In this document: positions 13,203 to 26,000 of the stretch, one piece after another
How positions within the stretch are numbered: the first letter of the stretch is position 1
Layout of the letters: each line of letters begins with the position of its first letter
Origin: Marisa cornuarietis
Taxonomy: Eukaryota > Mollusca > Gastropoda > Architaenioglossa > Ampullariidae
Assembly (NCBI GenBank): GCA_004794655.1
Contig: SMMW01000003.1
Coordinates: 14,755,501 to 14,819,500 of the forward strand
Length of the DNA stretch: 64,000 nucleotides
Direction: 5' to 3'
The notes under the pieces: generated by a model
Databases searched by the model: none
The model's input: only the letters and a program-made list of their open reading frames with translations
What the model was told of the DNA's origin: nothing
Program-made: the position numbers and the translations under genes

Positions 13203-16200
13203 TGTCTTTACTAGTATGTTTGTGTAGGAATCCAAACTACTCAGTAGATCTGTTGCACACTGTCACATCATCATATCTGTCGGGCCAATCGCCCCGTCTG
13301 CTGACAGCACCACCTCTGTCTGCTAGGAGCACTTGCATCCTCCTCCTGTTCCAGTCCAGGCCCACCATCATCCACCGCCATAAACAGCACAACATTTATC
13401 TGGTTGTAGTCTACAGGCTGCTCGTCACGTACCTTCATTAATGAAGGTCCGTGCTGCTCGTATTATAAGTGCCGTCCAGCACCAGTCCTTGATGCCGGAG
13501 AAGGATCAAAAGCCAAAATTAGGGTTACGCTTCAATGAAAGAAATATGGGCCCATCAGACGCTTAAAAAAAAATGAGAAAAAGAAATATCGACTTCTAAG
13601 AAGACGACAGGCACAAAGCCTCAACCAGACAGGTTCTACGTAGGATGACTATTTAAAATTAAACTGATTAAATTAATCTGATCGGCTGCTGAATATAAAC
13701 TTCTTTTACTCTTCCTCTCCACCCACCAACCATACAAGTTCTCTCCCCACACAAGAAATGTCAGTCCAGCGCCCCAAACTATAGTGGTCTTCAGACCTCA
13801 TTTGTCTTTACCTATTTCGTGCTTTTGTGTGTTATGCCGAACGCCAAGTGAACATTACTGGTGCATTGATTTCGATGATTCGAAAATTGAATCGAGAGGG
13901 CCCGAGAATATACATTTTTTCCCCTAATCATATTCCCACGGAGACTGGCAGGCAAAAAAAGTTTACGGCTGCCAGTGGAAAAGTGGCTACAGTGAGCACT
14001 GGTAAGAACCGAGGGAGGGGGCGGTATGTATTCCACCACAAAATCAATAATCTTTGTAAGAACTACAGCGCTATGGCTCCCTCCGCTCGACCACTTCCTC
14101 TGTACGTAGCCAGAAGTCTTGGCAGAGATCGGGACTTGACAAAATGCCAAAAACGTGAAGCAATCCACCACTCCTTCGACTTAAATAGTTGGATCCAGAA
14201 AAAGGAAAGATAAATTGTATTTTTAAGAAATTGGTTACAAATTCAGGGTGGGAGAAGCCACGACTGGTTTCGCCTTTCAAGCAAATCAGAACATCGCATT
14301 TATTTTCCTTTTTGTAAGCGTTAGAATGCAACATTTTAAAATACATTGAATAAAACATAAAGTATTATGTCTTGGACGATTAATTAAAGTAACCCTAAAC
14401 ATAATCATTAACACCAAAAAATGTCTCTTTGAAGATTCGTTTTTCCGGTACGCTGACATCGGCAGAAAAAAAAACCAGCACCCCGAACGCCCATCTGACA
14501 ATTTACAGGCAGTGCGATGCCTTAGCGCATGTGTGCACTCAATGAACAGGCGTATAATGTTGGCAATATTTCCAGTGACGGACTGTGCGAATGTTCTAAT
14601 AGGCCCGACGAAAGTGAAGGGGTATATTGACAAGAACTCCACATTTCTGGCAACAACATCCAACTTTATAGCGCAGGGTGTCATTCTAGACTTGAAGGAT
14701 CTCTGAGCTCCTTCACGAATCCACGTCCTAAGTCATTTTACAGGAGAAAAGAAAGTAGAAAGGCCAGAGGCAGCCTTGTCGACTGAGATGATCGATCCAT
14801 CAAGACGAGGCACTGGATCTACTCAACCATCCCATACTTTCAGGCGATTGCCCGATGACTAGGTCCCGAGTACAAAGAAATCAACAGGTGAAGAGAGAAA
14901 GAAAGCGAGAACGAGAAAGACGGAGAAAGAAACAAAAATTAAATCTAAGCACACAGCAATTTTGTAAATGATATATTATCATGGCGCAAGATTGTGGGAA
15001 TGTTCCCAATGTAGGTGTCAGTATTTAAGATTAGCCCAGGCTCAGGCGAGTCTATGTCTGAACACGATGAAGGGTGTTGGGTGGGTAAGTATAGTTTACA
15101 ACTTGGAGAAGTTAGGAGGGAGGGGGAGAGAGAGAAAGAGAGAGGGTAATAGAAATAGAAGAAGAAGAAGAAAGCGAAATTGAGTCAACAAGAAGAGCAA
15201 CTCATAAATCCCCGGCCGATCAATTCCTTAGATCACTCAAGCCTAGGGCGGACAAGCGTTCAACTTTTGACCTTGAAAAACGTCAATGCAAATCCTGCAC
15301 CAGCAGGCGATCGTTAATAATGCGGCGCGGACCCGTGTGGAGTGAGCAAACGTTCGGAGATTGTATGGCGATTGCTAATTCCTTGCGGCTCCCGTATCTG
15401 ACAGGAAGGAAACAAAACACTGCAAATACTAGGCACAGCTGCAGCAGAGCCGTCCGTCGCGTGTGCCAGTCGCGAGGACTGCCGGGAAGGCGGTAGGTAG
15501 GATGGAGGACGTAGAAGTATATTCCCAACACTGGAATCATTTTCGTCCTTCAGGGTCCATCTCGTCCAAGCACGCGACGCTGCGTTTGATCTTACTGTCT
15601 ACGATGACCAGTTTCATTAGCCAGCCTTCATCCCGCTCATCCTCTGCTGGTGAAGGATTTCTCCATAAAAAGGTCCACGATTTCAAGTCAAGAATACCTG
15701 GCACCGACTTTGGAAGCGTTCCCAGCTGTAGGTTTGTGTCTCGGGGCATAGAATGTTATCTAGTTCCATTATTTATCCTTCTTTGATTTTATTTTCCGTG
15801 TCTGCCAAAAGATCCCTAGTCATCTTTTTCTAGACCCAATTAAAGATATTTTTGAATTATTTATTCAGAGCAATTGTAGTCGCGTGTTTTTTACCTACAA
15901 GCGAGAAAACAGGACTGCGCCACCATGGAAACATGGGCGCACGCAGCGTGGCGCCACCTAGGTGCTGCGTGCTTTCTGCTCGCGTTTTACGGACAGCCAT
16001 CAGAGCTCGGTCTATTCTAAAACATGCCCTGAGGTCTCTAACTTTAGCCAAATGCACGTTAACTCACAAAAGAACACCGGCGTCACTAAAAATACTCTAC
16101 GTTTTTGACCGAAGCGGTTAATCAGTCGCCCAGTACTGCCGGAAAGTCGATCGAACCCCGTGCTTTGGGCGAGATCGACGGTCATTAATCTACATTATCA

Positions 16201-16924
16201 ATGTTTTACGTGAGCACTCCGTGTCAACTCGATGAAGGAATCACGGGGTGATCACTTGTGGTCTCAAGGTTAGTGGTAGGGCTCTTCCTTTCCTTGCAGA
16301 CCGGCACTGATACACACCGAGAGTCATTAATAGGGAACCTCCATAGACATAACCTCATCACACGGCCCTCGATGATCTTCATCCTCATGATGAGGCTTCG
16401 TAGTAACTGAACGTTGCAGTAGAAGATTGCTGGCATGCTAACAATCTTCCTCTGTCCACCCAACAGCGACTGTTAAATGACGGTGGAAGCAGACGACCGA
16501 GCTCCTTCGACCCTTACATTTCACTCCTCCCCTTACAAAGGTACTGGGACGTTTACCTTCAAGATATATGAGTACAGCATAAATATTAGTGAAAAACGAT
16601 GTAAAAGATCGACTGATCGTCAGAGTGTCAACCAGCCAAGTAGAGTAGATATGCAGGCAGAAAAACTGATGTGACCTCCACCAAACGAATCAACACTGCT
16701 CCATGCCATAATGGAAAACATTTGTTCAGATTCTTCAAACTAGACCGTTCTTCAAGGTTGGTGTCCTGGTCCCAGGTGCTCAGCACTCAAATAAAATGCT
16801 TGATATTTTATAATAAGTTTTGCCGACTGCTTGGCGTCGACCATCCTAGGGGCGTGCTGAGAAGCTGGCCTCTGATGCTTACGTCTTAGTCTCACGCTGA
16901 AAGATACAGCTAAGCAGAACTCAC

Positions 16925-17096
16925 CCGAACACTGGATCCACGACTATTCCGCGAGGGATCTGCAGGCTGTAGCCAATGAGTATTCGGCGCCCGCTGCCGT
17001 CGTAGTTAGCGATCTCCACCGTCAGCTTGCCAGCATCCGTCCAATAGATGTGGTTAGATATCCAGTCCACCGACAAGCCGTTGCACTCAAGGACGC
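16925..17096 (-). CDS. YWTD gene, exon 4
   Basis: Acceptor TTTTGGTGCAG and donor TTCGG/GTGAGT. Completes a Gly codon from exon 3 and encodes a full blade with CNGLSVDWISNHIYWTD, VEIANYDGSGRRILI and the blade-end motif PRGIVVDP. It is 6 kb from exon 3. Confidence 0.92.
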
Positions 17097-20000
17097 CTGC
17101 ACCAAAAATCACATAGACATGACGACACTAGCCCTGTGGCTTTTCCCGAAGCTGTGCTAGCATCTAATGCAGAAATAAAGGTACACGACAGCCTATAACA
17201 TTACCCCTGAATTGCTTAGTGTTGGCAAAAGATAATGCATATTCAAATGCTGAAAATACATGTAAAACCAAAATAAATCTGTAGATTAAATAAGTGATAT
17301 AATGTTGAACAGGTAGCATCCAACTTCTTTGGCTATAGTACTAGGGTTCTTAATAAAACGACTGTGAAATAGGTTATTTGTTGGCTGTGAAGGACTAAAA
17401 CAATATCACTCCAGTTCTAAGCAACCCACGTGCCACTAACAATCATCACAAAGACAATTGAAAAAAAGAATCCTATGACAGACTGACAAGTCACTTTTTT
17501 TTCAGAAACAAACTCGTTCAAGGAGTTCCAGAGAAACTGACTGCAACCACCTTCTCGATCTCCAAGATTTTATTTTATCCAAGTCTACAAGGTTACCAGG
17601 CCAACAGAGGATTCAACTAGGAAACAGCAGTAACCCAGCAGGCAAAGCGAAGTCTTAGAAAGAAATGGTTATTTTTTTAACACATATATTTTTTCTGTAC
17701 GTTCCCAGAATAGCAAATTTGTTTTTCTTACGGAAGTGGAGGCAGCTCGTCTACCTTTGCCAGTAGCAGCTTAAGAAATGGTGCAAAATGCATGGTAACA
17801 AAGCAGAAGATGCTCGCTTTTGATAATAAAGACGTAGATAAAATATTCCGAAATTCCCCATTAAAAATCACCCCAATTACTTGCTGTTCGTGTTATTTGT
17901 CGAACGATAAACAAAACTATAATCTTTCTAGCCAATATTACTATTTTTTTTGTAAATGGGCTATACTACAAAACAACAGTTTTGACAAGTTCACTGGCAA
18001 TCCATTAACGCGACACCACTAAATACAGATTAAGAATTGTTCTCTTCTCCACTATTCTTCCAAGTTCCTCAATAATTTTTATAAATTTAAGTATTTTAAC
18101 TGGTCTCTCTTCTCTTTCTCTCTTCACTTTCCTCCCAGCTTTGTTACAGCATTACATGCTCATAGTAGCCGACAGCATGGTAACTTCGTGTCTATATGAT
18201 CTCGACCATGCCCTAGCGTCTAACGGTCTAACCACTGATGTGAATTAGGTCTATCAACAGTCTGTCGCCCGTCTCGGTGAACGATAATGACAGACTGTGA
18301 TTACAGTTCATATTGCCTTACAAATCTTCTGTCAATGGAGCACCAACCCTTCCTTCATCACGAAAGAGTTCTAGGTCTGGTCTAGTGTTCCGTAATCGCT
18401 TTGTCACCACAAAATTCATAAGACCGTGGGGCGCCATTATGCAAATCCCGATGACTAATTCTTGGAACTGTTTAGCCAGACCTTAAGTCAACAGCGGCTT
18501 CTTCACGAACCATTACCTACCAGATTAACCTGTCTAGTGTTACTGCAAGTGCGGACATGACAAGGTTGCCCGCCTAAGGAAATCTTACCACAGTTATCAG
18601 TTATGGAACTAGTCACACAATGGCTAAAAATATCCCGGGAGGACGCACTAAAAGGTAGCCAGGTTTTAGCTTTGCTAAGTTATGTCGTTGAGTCTAGCTC
18701 TTGTTCACAAAAATATGTCAGTTAACGCACGATATGGCACTGGTAAATTAATTAAGAAAACGTTAACTTGAACTATTATAGATATATCCCAAAACGGTGC
18801 TTCTGACATGTTAACATTTTCACAAATAAGTAAAGAAATGAACCATCACGCACAGTAAAAAAATGTATACGTCTCAATAAGTGCGGGCCTGAGAATAGCA
18901 TCCTATTGACGGCATGGAAACCAGGGAGTCACTTTCAAAATACTGGCTTCAGTTAACACCCATATGCAGAATGAAAGCGAAATGTTGTAAGTTGTCGCAG
19001 TACATCTATCACCTGACATCTCACAGTGCGGTTTTGCACGCACTTCCTGGTTTAGCCAATATTTCTATCATTGCTTTTGCATGTGTAAGCAGCTGAGGTA
19101 GCGTTCGCTAAATCAATTTGCCTCTACATGACCACAGTGCCAGTAAGTTTTTTTATTGCGAGGAGTAATGGCTTAATGTTTAGGTTAATTACGACGGTTA
19201 TCGTTTTCTTGCGTGACTGCTGCAATATAAAACACTGAGTGGAGTGAGAAGTTTATATTTTAATTTTGTTCTTTGGCCTTTTGAGGGAGAAAATATGATT
19301 AACTTTGGGTAGGCGACAATCTTTCTATAGTATGTATTTTGCGAATGAAGTTAAAAAGACGCCTTCAAGAAATAAACAAGAACACAAGCACAGTTCCTAC
19401 ACGCCTCTCTCTCTCTCCTTTCTTTCTTTCTCTCCCATCTCTCTTGAGATTTAGCTGTCAGCCTGATGATGCTTCTAGTAATTGCTCTGTTAAAAAAGAG
19501 CAGACGCTTTCAGAATTGACGTAAACAGTGGGAAATGACCAAAATTTTATTTAGACAAAAAAGGAACAAGTTGTCATTGAACTAGTATAGAAAATTTTTC
19601 ATATTGAAAAATCACGCTTTGGCTTCAGGCTGTGGTGAAAAACTTCCACAAAACACTTAACTGATAGCGCCCTCCCCCCTCACATGATGGATACATGGAG
19701 ATAAAAATATGCATCGCGATTTTGGAGCCAAGATGGTCTTAAGAGTCCTGTCGCGATTAAATACGTTTCTGGTGAAAAGGTCTTTCAACAAGCTCTGGAA
19801 ATAGTCCCTACGGACAAGCCTAAGAAGCAGGCACACGTAGACTTTAATGCGTACAAACATAGATTCGCGCGTCCGCACGCACGTGCACACACAAGTACAT
19901 GCACGCGCGCGCACACACACATACACACATGCGCGCGCACTAAGTGCTTGCATCTGTACTCGGTCAAACGTCTTGACACTTGCCCTTTCTATTTTTCTGT

Positions 20001-23000
20001 GACATCTCTTCCTCCTGCATGCCACGAATAACTCAGCCCCACCACAACCCCAACTCCCACCTCTCATCTCTGCTTAAAAAAAAAATTACACCTGGTAGGT
20101 CTTCCAGGCCTATCGTGACTCAACACAGCAAAGAAGAGGTACAGAGTCAAACATGCATTTTTTTCATGCCGATTTTTACAAGAACGTTCAAGTCATTTGC
20201 TACTTCCCTCCTCTGCCAAACAGCTAAAATATTAACAATGTAAACAATAACAAATATGCTCTTGCAAATAAAGTTCAATGACATCAGCGTCACTGCGCAA
20301 TATTTTGTTACTTTTGAATTTCCTAAAGCATGGCCAGAAAAGGAAACGATGAGTTAAGCACAAAGCATTCTTCTCCATGCAAAGAAATGTTGTACGTCAG
20401 CAATACTGAAGTATATATTTTTTCAAGTGGTCATTTTATTAACAAACACGGGGTACCGTGCTGTAGTTAATAGGTTCATGTCAGAGACAAGGCAATGGTT
20501 TCAAAATTAGAAAGTATAGAGGAAATCCGGACCTAAGTGTTATGTAAGTGAATTATTCTCAATCTATTAACAGGTCAGATGCAAAATTTGTGCTCAATAT
20601 TTGTCTCTTGCCAATCTCTACTTTTCTCTTTCTTTCTCTAACACACACACACACACACAGAGTCCAAAAATAACTGCAGGCAGGGATCCACGCATATATC
20701 TTGTCTCCCTATTTATGGTTGAAGAACGGCAGGCGCTCGTTCATGCTATCTAGGGCGCGTTCGCACGCGCGCTCACGCAAAAGCACATCAACGCAACGGC
20801 GTAAGAGGGTGGGGTGGTGGGTGAAATAAAAACATTCTTGATCGTTCTGACATCAGAAGGTTCTCCCCGTCTGTGGTGTGGCATTCACTCTTGTCTCAGA
20901 CGAAACGAGTCTGTTACCCTTCCCCTTGTCAGGGGTCCAGCTCTCTAAACCAGGCGGCAGACCTTAACCCCACACCAACCCCTTCCCCGCCCCAATCGCT
21001 CAACACGCACCAGCACAGACAACCGGAAGCGGGGTCCACAAGTGGTCTTTGCTTCACAAGGCAGATGAACACAGTGTTGTGCTGCTGATAACTCTACCCC
21101 GCCCCATTCTCCCACCCGTCTCCTTCATCTCCTGGAACACATCCTGGAGCACACTGACCCCGCGATATATCACGGGAATAAACAGAAGCGGTTGCTGACG
21201 TGCCGAGGGGAGGGGGGGGGGCAAGCCATTTTCACAGTGCTGTAATGTTTCGCAAAAGTTCAGTGCACAGTAACAATCTGACGGGCTCTCCAGTCACAGC
21301 TGTCCCTAAACACCGAATTTAACGGCACTGCTGCCTTTGATATCTGAGTGGGACGGCTGCTGAACGTGCAGTGCTTGAGGCACTATACTACATTCCTCTT
21401 GTTTTTAGTGCGACAGTTGTATTCAGCGCTCTTACGCTCTCCCTAATTTTCGTTCTTTTTCGGGGATGATAATGAACAAATGATTGGAGTCAATTGCTTT
21501 TGGAGTGTCGCTCTCACGCACTTTCAATATTGATGGCAGCATGATGAATAAATGCTCTTATTATTTATTTATTTTTTTTTACGAACAGTCGCACGAATGA
21601 AGAACGTGAATTCATTTTTGTAATGACGGGTATGTAATTGCCGTCTTAAAAAATAACTGGTCCCTTTAACACATGCATGTGTACACTAATAAATTTGTCA
21701 CCCTCCCCCACCAAAAAAACCCAAACCAAAACAAAACAAAACAAAACCACACACACACACACATGGCCACGCCAACAGTTTAAAAGTAAGTCCTCATAAA
21801 CTGATAAACCTTAGAACAAGCGACTACTTACGTGGCTACGAGTTAACAGAAATATGTATGTGGAACTGATTAAAAATGTTGACACGCAAGTGCCCAAAAT
21901 CTATCAGGTCACATAAGCTTAGCAACAGAATCTGTTCACCAAGTGGTTTATCCAGGCAGTGCCGCCTGGCTTACATTCAAAACGAGATCATGCTAAGCAG
22001 TACAAAGCACAAAAGGAACACAAAACTGAAGCCCGTCAAGCATACCAGCAAACAAAGTAATTGTCATCTAGTCTTGTGAGAGGACATCTCGTTTAAATAA
22101 CGCACTCAAATGCTATTTCTTTTCTAGATCGCGGATGTTGATAAGCCTCACGTAGATTTTAGTCATTATTTTCAACTGTTAGTGCAAATAGTCCTGAAAT
22201 CTGTGATGAAGCGTTGCTGTTTGCTCCTGTTTGGTTCTTCTGTATCAGTTCAGCTGCTTAATTGCTTGTCACAAACAGTAACATTCACAGCAGCATAGAC
22301 GTTCACAGATGTACCCAATTAGTCTGTTATTACAGAGGACGATGGGTAAGCCCCATTAAATACTTAAAGATATAATGGGGACCACATTGTTTTCTAATGA
22401 CTGGGTAAAAATTATATTTCGCCAAATCTGGTGATTAATCCTTTCGTTTTCTAGAGAGACACACCTACAAATATCCTCACGCACAAAAAGAGGTCAAACT
22501 CCTGACGTCATGTTTGTATGCAAATATGCCTAATTAGCACAGCATACTAGTTCTTTCATTGGCTGAAGCCTCTAACACCTAAACTTATTGATGTACAATC
22601 CTGACGTTTGTGTTTCTGACCTTATGTTGATGTGTATAGGCGAATATCTCGAGAACGCAAGGGGTATATTCACCCAGATTTGGTGAAATAGTATCCTGCT
22701 CTGGGGCCAGTTGCACAACACATTTCTAATTTCAAACCCTTTTAGGCCTTAAATCTATTTAGATAATCAGTTTAAAGTGCACACTTCAATTTTAGAATTT
22801 TTAAAACTTAAACTGCTTTAAGTAAGATAAAGTTGTCTGACTTTCCGTCCTGTCAGTCCAATTTTCTGTATGTTCTTGTGCAATTTCTCTAAATGGTAGA
22901 GAAGAGATTTTGCTACTTTAGAACCGTTTTAAGGTTTAGAAACATGTTGTGCAACCAGCGCCAGAGCGTGATTTTGTTATTTAAAAATGCATTTCACTAG

Positions 23001-26000
23001 ACTTTAAATAAACCCCAGCACGAAAACAGCAATTAGTAACAGGTCATGAGTCAATGTAGATTGATCCCTTCACCGAAGGCGGCATATGATATGTCACCTT
23101 CTAGCACCACCTGCAGAATGATTGAAATGTGGCACTGCGATAGCTTACCTGTGATAATGATCTGGACGCCGCTGCCATCAGTCCAGGATTTGTATATCGC
23201 GCGGTACTGTTCGCTGATGTCGGACCAGAAAAGAACACTATCGTCCGTGTCTGCAGCCAGGCCGACGATGCGTCCTCCAGGCTAAGGAAGGAAAGCGATT
23301 CCCATTTAGAGGAAGCCACCCAGACTGAACTGTATATGTCAAAGAAGCAGGTGCTAAAATACGCTATACTCGGTTACCCTCAGAGTACGTTAAAAAATAG
23401 CGGCACAAATATATCAACGGAATCAACTGTGAATGGCGAGAATGTGTTCATTTTTTTAAAGCATGCCGGTTTGAGAGCAGAAACGAGTCTTTTATAATTT
23501 CATCTGCTATGTCGTTAAGCCACGTGTAACATGCCTTCACTGAAATTAGACGAACTTTCTCTCACTCACACTCATAGCAATAATTCATAAATCTGGGACA
23601 CTGGTTTCTTTGATGTCTAAAATAACCCTTAAAAGATAAAAACCAAACCAATATTAAAAATTTACTTCAAATTTTAACGTAAAATATACTTTGTTCGTTT
23701 GCCGTGTGTTTCCATTTTTTTGTATCGCTTCCTGCCTCGTTACAGTACAGTGACTGCTGCTGGGATCCAGGAAAGTCTCACGACTTCCCGGCGGCTGATT
23801 TCTAACGGCAATAAAAGGAGCCGAGGACTAACCCGACACAAAGATAACGACCATTTTTCTTCATGATGATCAAGACCGCTCATGAAATAATGAGTCATGA
23901 GTCAGCATGGCGCGCTTTAACGTCGAGAACAGTGCTGCCGTGAATAACGCCGACAGACTTGAGGACCGCATACAGCACACACCACAGACTCTGTGGCACG
24001 CACCGTATTCTTGCGTGACCGCGACTTCCGGGAGGTTCTCGTGGACCTCGGTAAAACACGGAGCAAACAATAAGGACCGCTTCGTCCCTCCCACTTCGTG
24101 CCTGCCTCCTCCCTCCCAGCCAACGCTAGGACAGTCTGCGGGTTACCTGACACGGCGCTTTCATGCTGCTGTGCTATCTCGTCTAGCTGACAAACTAGAA
24201 GGAAGGGAAACGATTTATACAGAAGGAAGCCGTCACCAGGGAGCGGTCGAAGACAATGGTCAACCCGCTCACGCCGCGCGATTACAACGTGATTACACGA
24301 GATTGCAGACAGCAAAGCCGGCACGGGAGATTAGTGTCGCAACGATCGGCAAGCCTCCCACTGTTTTTGACACCTCCGTCCCTTTCCAAAACATCCTCCC
24401 TCACACCCATTACATACAGTAAGCTTTTTTTAGTGCCTATAATCTACGACAGTATTTCTTGCTCATTAAACGAAACACCTAAGATTCCACGCTTGCTCTT
24501 CATGCATTTAGTTTAGTAACTGAACTTCGAAGACCGTATTTGACACTTCTTACGTGAACATCGATTACCTGTCAACGATTTTCAAGCTTCTCACTCTTTT
24601 TTTTCTTCCTATTTTCTTTTCTTCTTAGTCGAAATTTGCGCTAAAAATCATTGTCTTATTGGTCTGGCACTACATATAGTTGCGAGCATCTCACCTGGTG
24701 GTATAGCGACTCGTGGGTCTTGGCTTCTCTGTCAATCTTAAGAACATCTGTTCCGTTGGTGACAAACAATTCCACCACATCTGCAATGACAGTAGAATGA
24801 AAGTCTGAGCGATTCTGCGAGTCTACGTCAGCCAAATGACTTTGTGGCGTTCGACATCTGCACGGGCATCTTCAGCGAACATCCATACAACAAATGGCAA
24901 ACGTCGCTAGTCTCGACAACAAACTTAGCGTGGACTAACACAACAGACACGTGTTTTTTTTATTTTTACAAACAACTTGTAATTAATAACATCTAAACAT
25001 CCAATTAACATCTAGAAATCTCATTAACATTTTCTTTGTTGTCCTCCCAGCTTTTACGGTATTCTGCCTCCTAATTTACTTTTCATCGTGTCCACAAAGG
25101 ACACCATCGTCACAGCCTGAGGGAACCGCCGCTGTGATCAAGCGTTCATCAACACAAGGGCTGGGGGAACAAGAGAAGAGCTACCTCCCCAGTCTTGCAA
25201 AAAAAAAAAAAAAAAAAAGTATGATGCTGTAGCGTGAAAACTGCTCGCCTCTCAACGTGTTTACTGGCCTCATAATGAAGCCAATGAGGAAAAATGCATT
25301 CTGGTAGATGGGAACTGCTAGCCTAATCAATGAGGATAATTTTTTTTTCAGAAGAGCAATCATTCATCAAGGATGGATGAGATTAGCTTGCACTGCAAAG
25401 CCATCTCTGGTATGTCCACCGTCCAGGTAAACACTTTCATTCATTGAGCCAGATACATTTAAGTCAAATCAATAAGCATACTAACATCATGTGGAAAGAC
25501 ACACTCTCTTTCCCTCCCATCTCAGTTTGCCTTCCTCCCCAATTTCTCAACGAATCTGCCTATGCACAGCATCATCAACACACTTCTAACATTTTAAACA
25601 CAGGAAGTTGGCCAATCTGATATTTTCCATGTGGAGATGTTTTGATAAAGTGCAAATAAGAGCAGAATCAGAAAAAAATCATTATGATTATCAATATACA
25701 AATAACTGGGCACAGATAGAAATCCATAAATATCCCTGGTCCTCCACCGATCTCAGAATTTACATAATCTCAACTCACATGCTCTTTGGAAAGAATGCCA
25801 AAAGTCAGCACACACAATGCAATAATATGTAAATGTTAATATTGCTGAAAAGATACTTGCTAATATCATTAATAATCTCACAGGCCATGGGCTATTGACT
25901 ATGAATACCCAGAATGCAAAACTAGGAAAGCTGTTTGCTACAAGGTACCAAGAAAATTTGAGGTAGCAGATTTCAGTAGTTCATACTCAATGACACACAT

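Larger units (their letters stand above)
3446..16924. other. Long stretch with no supported gene
   Basis: About 13.5 kb in which I see no exon with domain-level support on either strand. It would be the downstream intron or 3' side of the minus-strand YWTD gene, but I could not find the next YWTD exon: no further Tyr-Trp-Thr-Asp coding signature was seen on the minus strand. It contains SINE pieces (near 5.9 and 8.5 kb), CT/AT microsatellites near 6.27 kb, and a long (ATC)n array at 13.1 kb. Confidence 0.5.
17097..23148 (-). other. Intron 3 of the YWTD gene
   Basis: A 6-kb intron with no exon signal on the minus strand. It holds A/T-rich DNA, a small CA/CG dinucleotide tract near 19.87-19.94 kb, (AC)n near 20.64 kb, and a compound repeat plus MITE at 22.4-22.97 kb. 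The short open frames on the plus strand have no recognisable domain. Confidence 0.7.

Noticed and set aside
12946..13214. His-rich plus-strand frame
   Set aside because: Product of the (ATC)n array at 13121-13202.
13740..13790. WTD-like triplet on the minus strand near 13757
   Set aside because: Only the three residues Trp-Thr-Asp match; neighbouring residues do not fit a propeller blade.
15537..15749. Minus-strand frame of 70 codons downstream of the YWTD exons
   Set aside because: Examined as a possible next propeller exon (it reads SKIKRS and FLWRN), but it lacks a YWTD motif, a phase-2 acceptor and a donor before its stop.
16140..16200. B-box-like GGGTTCGATCGACT on the minus strand
   Set aside because: No matching A-box at the right distance and no acceptor stem; probably chance or an old SINE remnant.
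23907..24422. Plus-strand open frame of 171 codons in intron 2 of the YWTD gene
   Set aside because: No motif, and it overlaps equally long minus-strand frames in a GC-richer patch, which points to composition rather than coding.
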